Part shown: positions 52,647 to 59,401 of the stretch, in pieces
Layout of the letters: each line of letters starts with the position of its first letter
Position numbering within the stretch: position 1 is the first letter of the stretch
Assembly: GCA_018648225.1 (NCBI GenBank)
Contig: JABGRQ010000046.1
Coordinates: 1 to 59,401 of the forward strand
Length of the DNA: 59,401 nucleotides
Source of the DNA: Chloroflexota bacterium
Lineage (GTDB): Bacteria > Chloroflexota > Anaerolineae > Anaerolineales > UBA11858
Direction of reading: 5' to 3'
Position numbers and translations under genes: made by a program
Notes under the pieces: generated by a model
What the model saw: the letters and a program-made list of their open reading frames with translations, nothing else
What the model was told of the DNA's origin: nothing
The model's database searches: none

Positions 52647-54236
52647 TTATTCAGCGTCCTCGCTGGGTTCTTCTTCTGCAATTTCTTCTTCAGCGGTATC
52701 TGCGGTTTCCACAACTTCTTCTACCGCTTCGTCTTCTTCGACGACTTCTTCGACGACTTCTTCAACGACATCAGTAACTTCTACAGCTTCTTCAATCGTT
52801 TCAACTTCCTCGATTTCGACGACTTCTTCAACAACCTCGGCGGCTTCTACAACATCTTCGACAGTTTCAACTTCTTCTACTGCTTCATCTTCTTCGACGA
52901 CTTCTTCAACGACATCAGTAACTTCTACAGCTTCTTCGATCGTTTCAACTTCTTCGGTTTCGACGATTTCTTCAACGGTCTCAACGGCTTCTACTTCAGT
53001 CTCGGCCTCAGTTTCATCGTAGGGCGATTCAAAAGTAGCATCCACTTCTTCTTTTGCAAGCTTCCAGTCCAGATCGATATAGGCGCCGGAATCAACTTTT
53101 CGCAGGCTCAAGCCAATGCGGAATTTGTCGCGGTCAATGTTGATGATGCGCAAGGTCAAGGTGTCGCCAACTTTGACAACTTCCTTGGGATGTTCCACAC
53201 GGTCGCCGCTCAGTTCAGAGATATGGATAAGACCTTCAAGCTCGCGGTCTTCCAGGCGGGCAAAAGCGCCAAACTCGGTCAGGTGGGTGATGGTACCTGC
53301 CACCAATTGACCTTCTTTGAGGTCTTTGACTTTCACCAGCCAGGGATTTTCTTGCAATTGGCGAATCGACAGGCCAATGCGCTTGCGTTCCTGGTCGAGG
53401 CTAATCACTTTGACTTCAACTTCCTGTCCAACTTTTAGAACATCTTTCGGATGTTTAATGCGTTCCCAGGAAATTTCAGAAAGATGTACCAGACCATCGG
53501 CGCCATCAATATTGACGAATGCGCCGAAATTTGCCAGGCTGGTAACGCGTCCGGTGCTGACGGTGCCAATGGCAAGTTCGTCGAGCAGGCGGTCTTTGAG
53601 CGTCTCGCGGGTCTCGTTGAGCGCTTTACGTTCAGAAAGAATCAAACGACGGCGGGCACGGTCAACTTCGATAACGTTGATCTCAATCGGTTCACCAATG
53701 AGCTTGCCCCAGCGTTTTTCGGGGGTGTCGCCCGTGGTGCGACGAGTCAGGCTGATCTGTGAACCAGGCACAAACCCGCGCAACCGACCAATGGGAACCA
53801 GCAAGCCACCTTTGTTGAATCCAGAAATGGCTCCATCGTAAGCGTCTCCGCTTTCTTTGAGCTGTTCTACTAGCTCCCAATCCTGTTCTTCTTTGGCTCG
53901 GATATAGGAGACAGCTAAATTCCCGTTACGATCCTCTGGCGTAAGGACATAAATGGTAATCGGTTCCCCCACCTCAAATTTTGCGCGTTCGTCTGAATCA
54001 ATCTGATCCAGTTCTTTGCCGGAGATAACGCCTTCCGACTTTGCGCCAATACCTACCAGAATTTCTGAATGCGTGACGGCGGCGATTATACCTTCACGAA
54101 TTTCACCAGAAGTAGGCAGATCTATTTCTAAGCCCTGCTCATCGAGCAGTTCTTCCATAGACATATGGCGTTCGGGCGCTTCTTCGACTTCTCCTTCCAC
54201 GATGTTTTCGGCGACGACAACTTCACTTTCAGTCAT
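52647..54236 (-). CDS. rpsA: 30S ribosomal protein S1 with acidic repeat tail
   Basis: 529 residues. Four S1 (OB-fold) RNA-binding domains at about 40-115, 125-205, 218-290 and 303-375, for example GTVSTGRVTSLANFGAFVNI and GTITHLTEFGAFARLEDREL. S1 brings mRNAs to the 30S subunit. The last 125 residues are nearly pure Glu/Val/Ala with two copies of a 48-residue unit (VETIEEAVEVTDVVEEVVEE), which is encoded by a 144-bp tandem DNA repeat. Such a tail should be a charged extended helix; it is unusual for S1. The gene has a strong promoter (TTGCCA, 17 bp, TATAAT). Confidence 0.92.
   Translation of the reverse strand: MTESEVVVAENIVEGEVEEAPERHMSMEELLDEQGLEIDLPTSGEIREGIIAAVTHSEILVGIGAKSEGVISGKELDQIDSDERAKFEVGEPITIYVLTPEDRNGNLAVSYIRAKEEQDWELVEQLKESGDAYDGAISGFNKGGLLVPIGRLRGFVPGSQISLTRRTTGDTPEKRWGKLIGEPIEINVIEVDRARRRLILSERKALNETRETLKDRLLDELAIGTVSTGRVTSLANFGAFVNIDGADGLVHLSEISWERIKHPKDVLKVGQEVEVKVISLDQERKRIGLSIRQLQENPWLVKVKDLKEGQLVAGTITHLTEFGAFARLEDRELEGLIHISELSGDRVEHPKEVVKVGDTLTLRIINIDRDKFRIGLSLRKVDSGAYIDLDWKLAKEEVDATFESPYDETEAETEVEAVETVEEIVETEEVETIEEAVEVTDVVEEVVEEDEAVEEVETVEDVVEAAEVVEEVVEIEEVETIEEAVEVTDVVEEVVEEVVEEDEAVEEVVETADTAEEEIAEEEPSEDAE
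52722..52978. repeat. 144-bp imperfect tandem repeat in the S1 tail
   Basis: GACATCAGTAACTTCTACAG begins at 52767 and again at 52911, with mostly synonymous differences. The period of 48 codons preserves the frame. Confidence 0.85.
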
Positions 54237-54274
54237 AATATTTAGTACACTCCAAGTTTATAAGATCGGCGTAC

Positions 54275-54303
54275 ATTATAAGGGTTAAAAGATAACTTGG
54301 CAA
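54275..54303 (-). promoter_or_regulatory. Promoter of the S1 gene
   Basis: TTGCCA (54303-54298), 17-base spacer, TATAAT (54280-54275) on the minus strand. About 32 bases of leader with GGAG precede the ATG. Confidence 0.75.
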
Positions 54304-54418
54304 CCTTTGTGGTAAGATTATTGCGAATATTTGGCTCAAAATATGCGAAAATGGTCGAGACTTTGGAAATCTTTAAGGTTTCGGAAGCCTTTCCCACAAG
54401 ACAAGAAGAAAAATTCCT

Positions 54419-55513
54419 ATGCCAACGATTTATCCTTTTTCTGCCATTGTTGGGCAGGAGCGCATGAAGCGTGCCCTGATCCTCAACGCCGTATCGCCGC
54501 GCATTGGCGGGGTACTCATTCGCGGGGAGCGCGGCACAGCTAAATCGACCGCCGCACGCGCCCTGGCCGCATTGCTTCCGCAAGTGCAGGTCATCAACCA
54601 CTGCCGTTTCGGCTGTGATCCCGAAAATTCACACACCTGGTGTACCGAATGTCGCGAACGAAGTGAGCGTAATGAATTTGAGATTCAATTGCGCGATACG
54701 CCTTTTGTAAATTTGCCGGTATCAGCCACCGAAGACCGCGTGGTGGGGACGCTGGATATTGAGAAAGCCATCCAGAAGGGGGAGCGCCACTTTGAGCCGG
54801 GTGTGCTGGCCGCGGCCAATCGCGGACTTTTGTACATTGACGAGGTCAACCTGCTGGACGATCATGTTGTGGACCTCTTGTTGGATTCTGCTGCGATGGG
54901 CATGAATATTGTCGAACGGGAGGGCATCTCTTTCAGCCATCCGGCGCGTTTCATCCTCGTCGGTACGATGAACCCCGAGGAGGGCGATCTGCGCCCGCAG
55001 TTGCTCGATCGCTTTGCGCTTTCGGTCGATATTCACGGCATCCGTTCGCCGCAAGAACGCGTTTTTATTATGGAACGTAATCTGGCCTTCGAGTCCGATG
55101 CCGAAGGCTTCCGTGAATATTGGCTTGAAAAAGAACGTCAACTTTCGGAACAAATTGCCAATGCCCGCAAACTGTTGCCTCAGGTAGAATATTCCCGCCG
55201 CGACCTGCTTTCGATTGCCGCCCTGAGCGCCTCGCTGAATGTGGATGGTCATCGCTCCGATCTGGTGATTCTGAAAGCAGCGCGCGCTCATGCCGCCTTT
55301 GAAGGCCGCACCACAGTAACCGAACGCGATATTGCTCTGGCTGCCGAATTGGCTTATCCGCACCGTATCAAGCGCGGCCCCTTTGATCAGGCCAATATCG
55401 GCTTCGATGAACTACAGGAGCGTATTGACCAGTTGCAAGGTGCGTCTTCTTCCTTTGATGAACGCGATCCCGATGAAAACGCCCAGGCCGATTCTGAAAA
55501 AAAAAAGCCGTAG
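54419..55513 (+). CDS. ChlI-like chelatase AAA subunit (0-frame product)
   Basis: 364 residues in frame. Walker A RGERGTAKST (about 36-45), a cysteine cluster CRFGCDPENSHTWCTEC typical of the BchI/ChlI-like ATPase of cobalt chelatases, and Walker B LLYIDEVNLL; HPARFILVGTMNPEEGDLRPQ is the AAA sensor. It ends with a Lys-rich tail at an A10 run, where TAG stops it. In the cobalt chelatase branch a shared gene can make a short ChlI-like protein and a long ChlID by frameshifting. Together with the downstream VWA frame the full product would be about 682 residues. No CobN or ChlH gene lies in the window, so the metal is inferred. Confidence 0.88.
   Translation: MPTIYPFSAIVGQERMKRALILNAVSPRIGGVLIRGERGTAKSTAARALAALLPQVQVINHCRFGCDPENSHTWCTECRERSERNEFEIQLRDTPFVNLPVSATEDRVVGTLDIEKAIQKGERHFEPGVLAAANRGLLYIDEVNLLDDHVVDLLLDSAAMGMNIVEREGISFSHPARFILVGTMNPEEGDLRPQLLDRFALSVDIHGIRSPQERVFIMERNLAFESDAEGFREYWLEKERQLSEQIANARKLLPQVEYSRRDLLSIAALSASLNVDGHRSDLVILKAARAHAAFEGRTTVTERDIALAAELAYPHRIKRGPFDQANIGFDELQERIDQLQGASSSFDERDPDENAQADSEKKKP
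55495..55513 (+). promoter_or_regulatory. Candidate programmed -1 frameshift site (A10 run, dnaX-type heptamer)
   Basis: Ten adenines (55497-55506) precede GCCG and the TAG. In the 0 frame the heptamer A AAA AAG (55501-55507) is phased as in E. coli dnaX. A -1 slip leads straight into the downstream VWA frame. I find no strong downstream pseudoknot. Confidence 0.6.
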
Positions 55514-56466
55514 GCGATAACGTTCAGGAAGAGGGGGAAGAAACTTCGCACCGCGGCCCGGTAGAACCCGCCAAGCAAGATGTGTTTGACACAACAGCTT
55601 CCAATTGGTGGGATGGTGGCGAAAAAGCGAAAACTGGCGAGGCTTTTGATGCTCGTAAATTTGAAACCCCCCTCGACCGTCTCAGCCGCCGCCGGGGAGG
55701 TCGACGCTCGGTGACACGCACCGAGCGCAAGCGCGGGCGCTATATTCAGGCCCGCCCCGCTAACGGAAATCATACCGATATTGCCTTCGACGCCACGATC
55801 CGAGCCGCCGCCCCTCATCAGAAAAACCGGGAAGAGCAGCGCAAGGATGTGGCGTTTGCGATTCAGCCTCAAGATTTGCAGCGCAAGGTGCGCGTCAAAC
55901 AAACCGCAAATCTGGTGCTTTTTGCGGTGGACGCTTCCTGGTCGATGGCCGTGGCCGAGCGTATGTCAGCTACCAAAGGGGCAATTCTCTCATTGCTGAC
56001 AGACGCCTATCAGCGCCGCGACCGCGTGGGGTTAATCGTTTTTCAAAAGGATCGCGCCACTCTGATTCTCCCGCCGACCAACTCGGTGCAATTGGCGCAA
56101 CGGGCGCTGACCGATATCCCGGTGGGGGGCAAGACACCCCTGGCAGCGGGGTTGTTTCTGGCCCATCAGGTCATCAAACAACAGAGCATGATCTACCCCG
56201 ATGTCGAGCCATTGATGATTTTACTTACCGATGGGGCAGGTAACGTCTCGATGGGGGATCGCCCACCGCAAGAAGAAGCCCATCGTCTGGCCGAGAAAAT
56301 CGCCGCCGAAGATGTGCGCAGCGTGGTTATTAACATGGAACACGCTGCCTTCGATCAGGGGTTGGCGCAAGGATTAGCCGATCATCTCGAAGCGCCGTGC
56401 TACACGCTCCACGAACTCAAAGCTGAAACGCTGTACCAGGCTGTGCGCCAGGAAATGGCTGGATAA
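55504..56466 (+). CDS. ChlD-like VWA domain, reached by -1 frameshift
   Basis: The open frame runs without a stop from the A10 site to TAA at 56464. A linker rich in charges, then RERKRGRY and an arginine-rich segment, leads to a von Willebrand A domain. Its MIDAS motif is VDASWSMA, with the paired Thr/Asp sites in GKTPLAAG and LLTDGAGN. It binds the ChlI-like ring and the large chelatase subunit. A GTG at 55582 could start it alone, but there is no ribosome site. I believe the two parts form one 682-residue protein through a -1 slip. Confidence 0.8.
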   Translation, partial: KAVGDNVQEEGEETSHRGPVEPAKQDVFDTTASNWWDGGEKAKTGEAFDARKFETPLDRLSRRRGGRRSVTRTERKRGRYIQARPANGNHTDIAFDATIRAAAPHQKNREEQRKDVAFAIQPQDLQRKVRVKQTANLVLFAVDASWSMAVAERMSATKGAILSLLTDAYQRRDRVGLIVFQKDRATLILPPTNSVQLAQRALTDIPVGGKTPLAAGLFLAHQVIKQQSMIYPDVEPLMILLTDGAGNVSMGDRPPQEEAHRLAEKIAAEDVRSVVINMEHAAFDQGLAQGLADHLEAPCYTLHELKAETLYQAVRQEMAG

Positions 56467-56467
56467 A

Positions 56468-56502
56468 TTGTCATGCTGAGACTACGCCTCAGGGTGACGA
56501 GT
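56468..56502. repeat. Short repeat family D copy
   Basis: TTGTCATGCTGAGACTACG mirrored by CGCCTCAGGGTGACGAG. It separates the VWA gene from the GIY-YIG gene. Confidence 0.75.
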
Positions 56503-56512
56503 TTTCTTTGCT

Positions 56513-56740
56513 ATGACGAATCGATCCTGGTACGTGTATATCATCACGAATTACACCAACACCGTGTTGTATACCGGTGTGAGGAATAATTTGGAACGGC
56601 GTATCTACGAGCATAAAAATGGTGAAATCAAAAGTTCTTTTAGCCATCGGTATCGGCTTTATAAGGTAATCTGGTTTCAAGAATTTGATTCTCCCAACGC
56701 GGCAATTACGATGGAGAAGCGTATCAAAGGCTGGCTTTGA
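56513..56740 (+). pseudogene. GIY-YIG nuclease domain protein, C-terminus frameshifted
   Basis: 75 residues remain. WYVYIITNYTNTVLYTGVRNNLERRIYEHKNG is the GIY-YIG motif (Y-x-YI...YTGVTNN family), with MEKRIKGWL near the end. The usual family then continues with a basic segment and ALIEEKNPxWRDL. Here, the sequence stops at TGA, but the -1 frame reads ALIIEENPKFRDLMAL to TAG at 56782. So a small deletion, of about a dozen bases plus a frame slip, has probably removed the junction. The nuclease core looks intact, so a short active form is possible. It lies between two family D repeats. Confidence 0.75.
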
Positions 56741-56791
56741 TCATTGAAGAGAATCCCAAATTTCGTGATTTAATGGCGTTATAGTACATTG

Positions 56792-56890
56792 CGTCATTCT
56801 GAGGAGCGAAGCGACGAAGAATCCAGCGAAGCGCATGGTTTTACGCTCCCTACGGTTGCTAGATTCCTCGCCCGCGGCTCGGAATGACTA
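56792..56890. repeat. Repeat family D, full-length intergenic copy
   Basis: GTCATTCTGAGGAGCGAAG opens it and CTCGCCCGCGGCTCGGAATGAC closes it, with GCGACGAAGAATC and GATTCCTCGC internal arms. Confidence 0.85.
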
Positions 56891-56911
56891 TAGGCTGCGA
56901 AGGATATTTCA

Positions 56912-58411
56912 ATGACCAACGAAAATAATAATAACCAATCCCAAAATACTCAGCCCCAGGATGAACTTTCGATCACGCAGCACAGCGTGACGATTGATGG
57001 GCGCGAACTGCACTATACGGCCACGACTGGCAAGTTAATTCTGAAAGCCGAAGTGGACGAACCCAAAGACGATGACAAGCCTCAAGATATAGAGCAGCCC
57101 AAAGCGGCAGTCTTTTTTACGGCATACACCCTCGATGCAGACGAATCTGTCGGCGAGGCCGATCACCGTCGGGCGCGTCCGCTGACCTTCGCCTTCAACG
57201 GTGGCCCCGGTTCGTCCTCGGTGTGGCTGCACCTGGGGTTGTTGGGCCCGCGCCGGGTGCAGATGGGCGAAGAAGGTCACATGCTCCAGCCGCCGTTTGA
57301 TCTGATCGATAATGCCTATTCGCTGCTCGATCAGACCGATCTGGTATTCATTGATCCGGTAACGACGGGCTATAGCCGCCCGGTGCCGGGCGAGGCGGCC
57401 AGGCAGTTTCATGGTTTTCAGCCGGATATTGAGTGGGTGGGGGAGTTTATTCGGCTGTATACCACGCGCTACCGGCGCTGGAATTCGCCCAAATTTTTGA
57501 TCGGTGAGAGTTACGGTACGACGCGCTCGGCAGGTCTGGCGGGCTATTTGCAAGAGCGGCATGGGATGTATTTAAACGGGATTTTACTCATCTCATCGAT
57601 TTTGGATTTTCAGACGGCGCGCTTTGTGCCGGGGAATGATTTACCCTTTGCGCTGTTCTTGCCGACCTATGCGGCGACGGCCTGGTATCACAAACGCCTG
57701 CCCGAAGATTTGCAGGCCGATTTGGGCAAAACCCTGGCCGAGGCGGAAGCCTTTGCTGAGAATGAATACACCTTGGCGTTGATGCGCGGCAGCCGTTTAC
57801 AAGGCGAGACGCGGGCACAGATTGTGGCGAAGTTGGCGCGCCTGACGGGTCTTAGCCCGGACTATTTAGAAGCGACCGATTTGCGCATTCAGAATCATCG
57901 CTTTGTGAAGGAGTTGCTGCGTGTTGAAGGGCGCACCACCGGGCGGTTGGATACGCGCTTCAAAGGCATTGACCGCGACGCGGCGGGTGAAAGTTTTGAG
58001 TTTGATCCCAGCCTGAGCGCTATTACCGGGCCGTACACGGCGATGCTGAATGATTATGTGCGCAGCGAACTGGAATATGAAAGCGATCTGCCCTATGAGA
58101 TTCTGACCGGGCGCGTGCATCCCTGGAGCTACGAGACGCACCAGAATCAATTTTTGAATGTGGCCGAGACGCTGCGTAAGGCCATGTCGATCAATCCGTA
58201 TTTGAAGGTCTTTGTTGCCAACGGTTTCTACGATCTGGCGACGCCCTATTTTGCCACGCGCTATACCTTCGATCATCTGGGGTTGGATGCCAGCCTGCGC
58301 GGGAATATCTCGATGACGTATTATGAAGCCGGGCACATGATGTATATTCACCAGCCATCGTTGGCGCAACTCAAGGCCGATATGGCGGCGTTTGTGAAGT
58401 TGGCGCTGTAG
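56912..58411 (+). CDS. Serine carboxypeptidase-like (S10) peptidase
   Basis: 499 residues. NGGPGSSSVWLHLGLLGPRR forms the oxyanion site, GESYGTTR carries the nucleophile Ser near residue 200, DLATPYFATRYTFDHLGL the Asp, and YYEAGHMMYIHQPS the His. The triad is in the S10 order. An N-terminal low-complexity stretch (NNNNQSQNTQPQDE) precedes the domain, but there is no signal peptide, so it may be cytosolic. It should remove C-terminal residues from peptides. It is monocistronic, bounded by family D repeats on both sides. Confidence 0.88.
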   Translation: MTNENNNNQSQNTQPQDELSITQHSVTIDGRELHYTATTGKLILKAEVDEPKDDDKPQDIEQPKAAVFFTAYTLDADESVGEADHRRARPLTFAFNGGPGSSSVWLHLGLLGPRRVQMGEEGHMLQPPFDLIDNAYSLLDQTDLVFIDPVTTGYSRPVPGEAARQFHGFQPDIEWVGEFIRLYTTRYRRWNSPKFLIGESYGTTRSAGLAGYLQERHGMYLNGILLISSILDFQTARFVPGNDLPFALFLPTYAATAWYHKRLPEDLQADLGKTLAEAEAFAENEYTLALMRGSRLQGETRAQIVAKLARLTGLSPDYLEATDLRIQNHRFVKELLRVEGRTTGRLDTRFKGIDRDAAGESFEFDPSLSAITGPYTAMLNDYVRSELEYESDLPYEILTGRVHPWSYETHQNQFLNVAETLRKAMSINPYLKVFVANGFYDLATPYFATRYTFDHLGLDASLRGNISMTYYEAGHMMYIHQPSLAQLKADMAAFVKLAL

Positions 58412-58414
58412 TTG

Positions 58415-58525
58415 TCATGCTGAGGGTGAATCCCGAAGCATCTAGCGGAGCGACCTGCTTTGAATATTTTTTGAATGAAACCCAGCGCTGTGCTAGACTC
58501 TTCGGCTGCGCCTCAGAGTGACAAT
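58415..58525. repeat. Repeat family D, intergenic copy
   Basis: TGTCATGCTGAGGGTGAATC on the left and GATTC-like TGTGCTAGACTCTTCGGC then GCCTCAGAGTGACAATG on the right. It occupies the gap before the SDR. Confidence 0.75.
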
Positions 58526-58546
58526 GGGTTTTTGATAGGTATGGCT

Positions 58547-59323
58547 ATGAACTCTCCCGTAATCATCATCACTGGCGCATCGCGCGGCCTGGGGGCTGCT
58601 GCTGCGAAAATCGCTGCCCGCCTTGGGGCAACGGTTGTGCTGAATGCCCGCTCTGTGGATGCGCTTGAAAAGGTAGCTGCCGAAATCCGGGTGGCGGGCG
58701 GGCAGGTGTTGGCCTTGCCCGGGGACGTGAGTCAGCCTGACGTGTGCCACCAACTCGTGAGCGAGTCCGTGGCGCGCTTTGGTCGGCTGGACGCTGTGGT
58801 CAACAATGCCGGAGTGATCCGCCCGATTGCGCCCATATCCACCGCGAATCCCGATGAATGGCAACGTCTGTTTGAAATTAATCTTGTTGGGCCGCTGCGT
58901 CTGATTCAGGCCGCGCTGCCGCATCTACGGGAAAGCCGCGGACGGGTGGTTAATGTCTCCAGCGGGGCGGCGGTAAAAGTGGTGCAGGGTTGGGGGGCGT
59001 ATAGCGCCTCGAAGGCGGCGCTCAATCATTTTACGCAAACCTTGGCTGCCGAAGAACCGCTGGTGACGAGCCTTGCGTTGCGTCCCGGCGCGATTGATAC
59101 TGAGATGCAGGTCACTATTCGCGCTGATGGTGAGCGCGGTATGACCCCGGAAGCGCACGGCCAGTTTAGCGGGTTGTACCGAGAACAAAAATTGCTGCGT
59201 CCTGAAGTCCCCGGGCGCGCGCTGGCAACTCTGGCCTTGCATGCTCCGCCGGAACTCAACGGCGAGTTTGTCAGTTGGGATGATTCCCGTGTACAGGCTT
59301 TGTACGCGGGTGCGTCATACTGA
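58547..59323 (+). CDS. Short-chain dehydrogenase/reductase
   Basis: 258 residues from the ATG at 58547. TGASRGLGAAAAKIA (nucleotide-binding Gly motif), NNAGVIRP, catalytic Ser in VNVSSGAAV and YSASK (Tyr, Lys) are the classical SDR residues. The GATAGG sequence 7 bases upstream acts as ribosome site. In-frame ATG at 58475 is inside repeat D, so it is excluded. The loop ARSVDALEKVAAE after strand 2 has Arg, which favours NADP. It reduces or oxidises a small alcohol or ketone of unknown identity. Confidence 0.88.
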   Translation: MNSPVIIITGASRGLGAAAAKIAARLGATVVLNARSVDALEKVAAEIRVAGGQVLALPGDVSQPDVCHQLVSESVARFGRLDAVVNNAGVIRPIAPISTANPDEWQRLFEINLVGPLRLIQAALPHLRESRGRVVNVSSGAAVKVVQGWGAYSASKAALNHFTQTLAAEEPLVTSLALRPGAIDTEMQVTIRADGERGMTPEAHGQFSGLYREQKLLRPEVPGRALATLALHAPPELNGEFVSWDDSRVQALYAGASY

Positions 59324-59350
59324 TAGATTAACTCCATGCAATATTCTGAT

Positions 59351-59386
59351 CCGGTATTCCCAACAAGGAATATCGGCTTTGTTTTT
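59351..59386 (+). terminator. Rho-independent terminator of the SDR gene
   Basis: CCGGTATTCC and GGAATATCGG form a 10-bp stem (one wobble) around loop CAACAA, followed by CTTTGTTTTT. It is 28 bases past the stop. Confidence 0.8.
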
Positions 59387-59401
59387 AAAGGCTGTTTGAC
59401 A

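Noticed and set aside
56738-56740. TGA of the GIY-YIG gene as a second selenocysteine codon
   Set aside because: No Cys is expected there, no hairpin follows, and the family's C-terminus continues in another frame.
58475-58546. Longer N-terminus of the SDR
   Set aside because: Those codons are translated family D repeat and precede the nucleotide-binding strand by too much.
1-59401. tRNA, rRNA, CRISPR arrays, prophage or transposase genes
   Set aside because: None were recognised; the repeats have inverted, not CRISPR-like, structure and no spacers.

Overview
The window reads as a chromosomal segment of a member of the Chloroflexota, most probably an Anaerolineae-type bacterium. This is an inference from gene content: a fused glycyl-tRNA synthetase (GlyQ-GlyS), a GAF-coiled-coil protein style common in that phylum, a LctP permease, a split ChlI/ChlD chelatase, many lipoproteins, and an unusually dense load of interspersed palindromic repeats. 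There are about 45 genes and no tRNA, rRNA, CRISPR array, transposase or phage gene that I can see.

Layout. 1-6220: end of a YifB/ComM-like gene, an MFS transporter, a gene-free stretch with two perfect DnaA boxes, a GAF protein, a coupled thiolase/lectin-fold pair and a membrane-anchored metallopeptidase. 6286-9764: the most striking gene, a lipoprotein fusing a DsbA-like thioredoxin domain to a cyclophilin. An in-frame TGA replaces the first active-site cysteine codon and a SECIS-like hairpin follows it, so it is a strong selenoprotein candidate. DedA and an anSME-like radical SAM enzyme come next. 9841-18571: a lipoprotein/adaptor/MacB-like ABC cluster, a cNMP-binding protein, an OmpR/EnvZ-type pair and an EamA transporter. 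18660-30463: penicillin acylase family enzyme, AcpS, a NarL/NarX-type pair flanking an unknown protein, two membrane or secreted metalloprotease-type proteins, a flavin-type oxidase, LctP, and a 57-residue membrane protein. 30651-40708: KamA-like enzyme with a structured leader, a phosphoribosyltransferase, the dnaG-rpoD pair and GlyQS. 40806-44071: an AT-rich EcoRV-type restriction-modification module coupled to a zinc-ribbon gene. 44179-52252: DsbA paralogue, Dus, SPL-like radical SAM, RadA, M28 peptidase, ClpC. 52647-59401: ribosomal protein S1 with an acidic repeat tail, a ChlI/ChlD gene interrupted at an A10 run carrying a dnaX-type slippery heptamer, a GIY-YIG remnant, an S10 peptidase and an SDR.

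Two themes cross the window. First, at least eight families of short palindromic repeats fill intergenic gaps, supply stop codons, and are inserted in frame inside housekeeping genes (macB-like, acpS, radA, glyQS). Second, several good promoters place the -10 box only 6-11 bases before the start codon, implying leaderless or near-leaderless mRNAs. Recoding also appears twice: a probable UGA-to-Sec event and a probable -1 frameshift.
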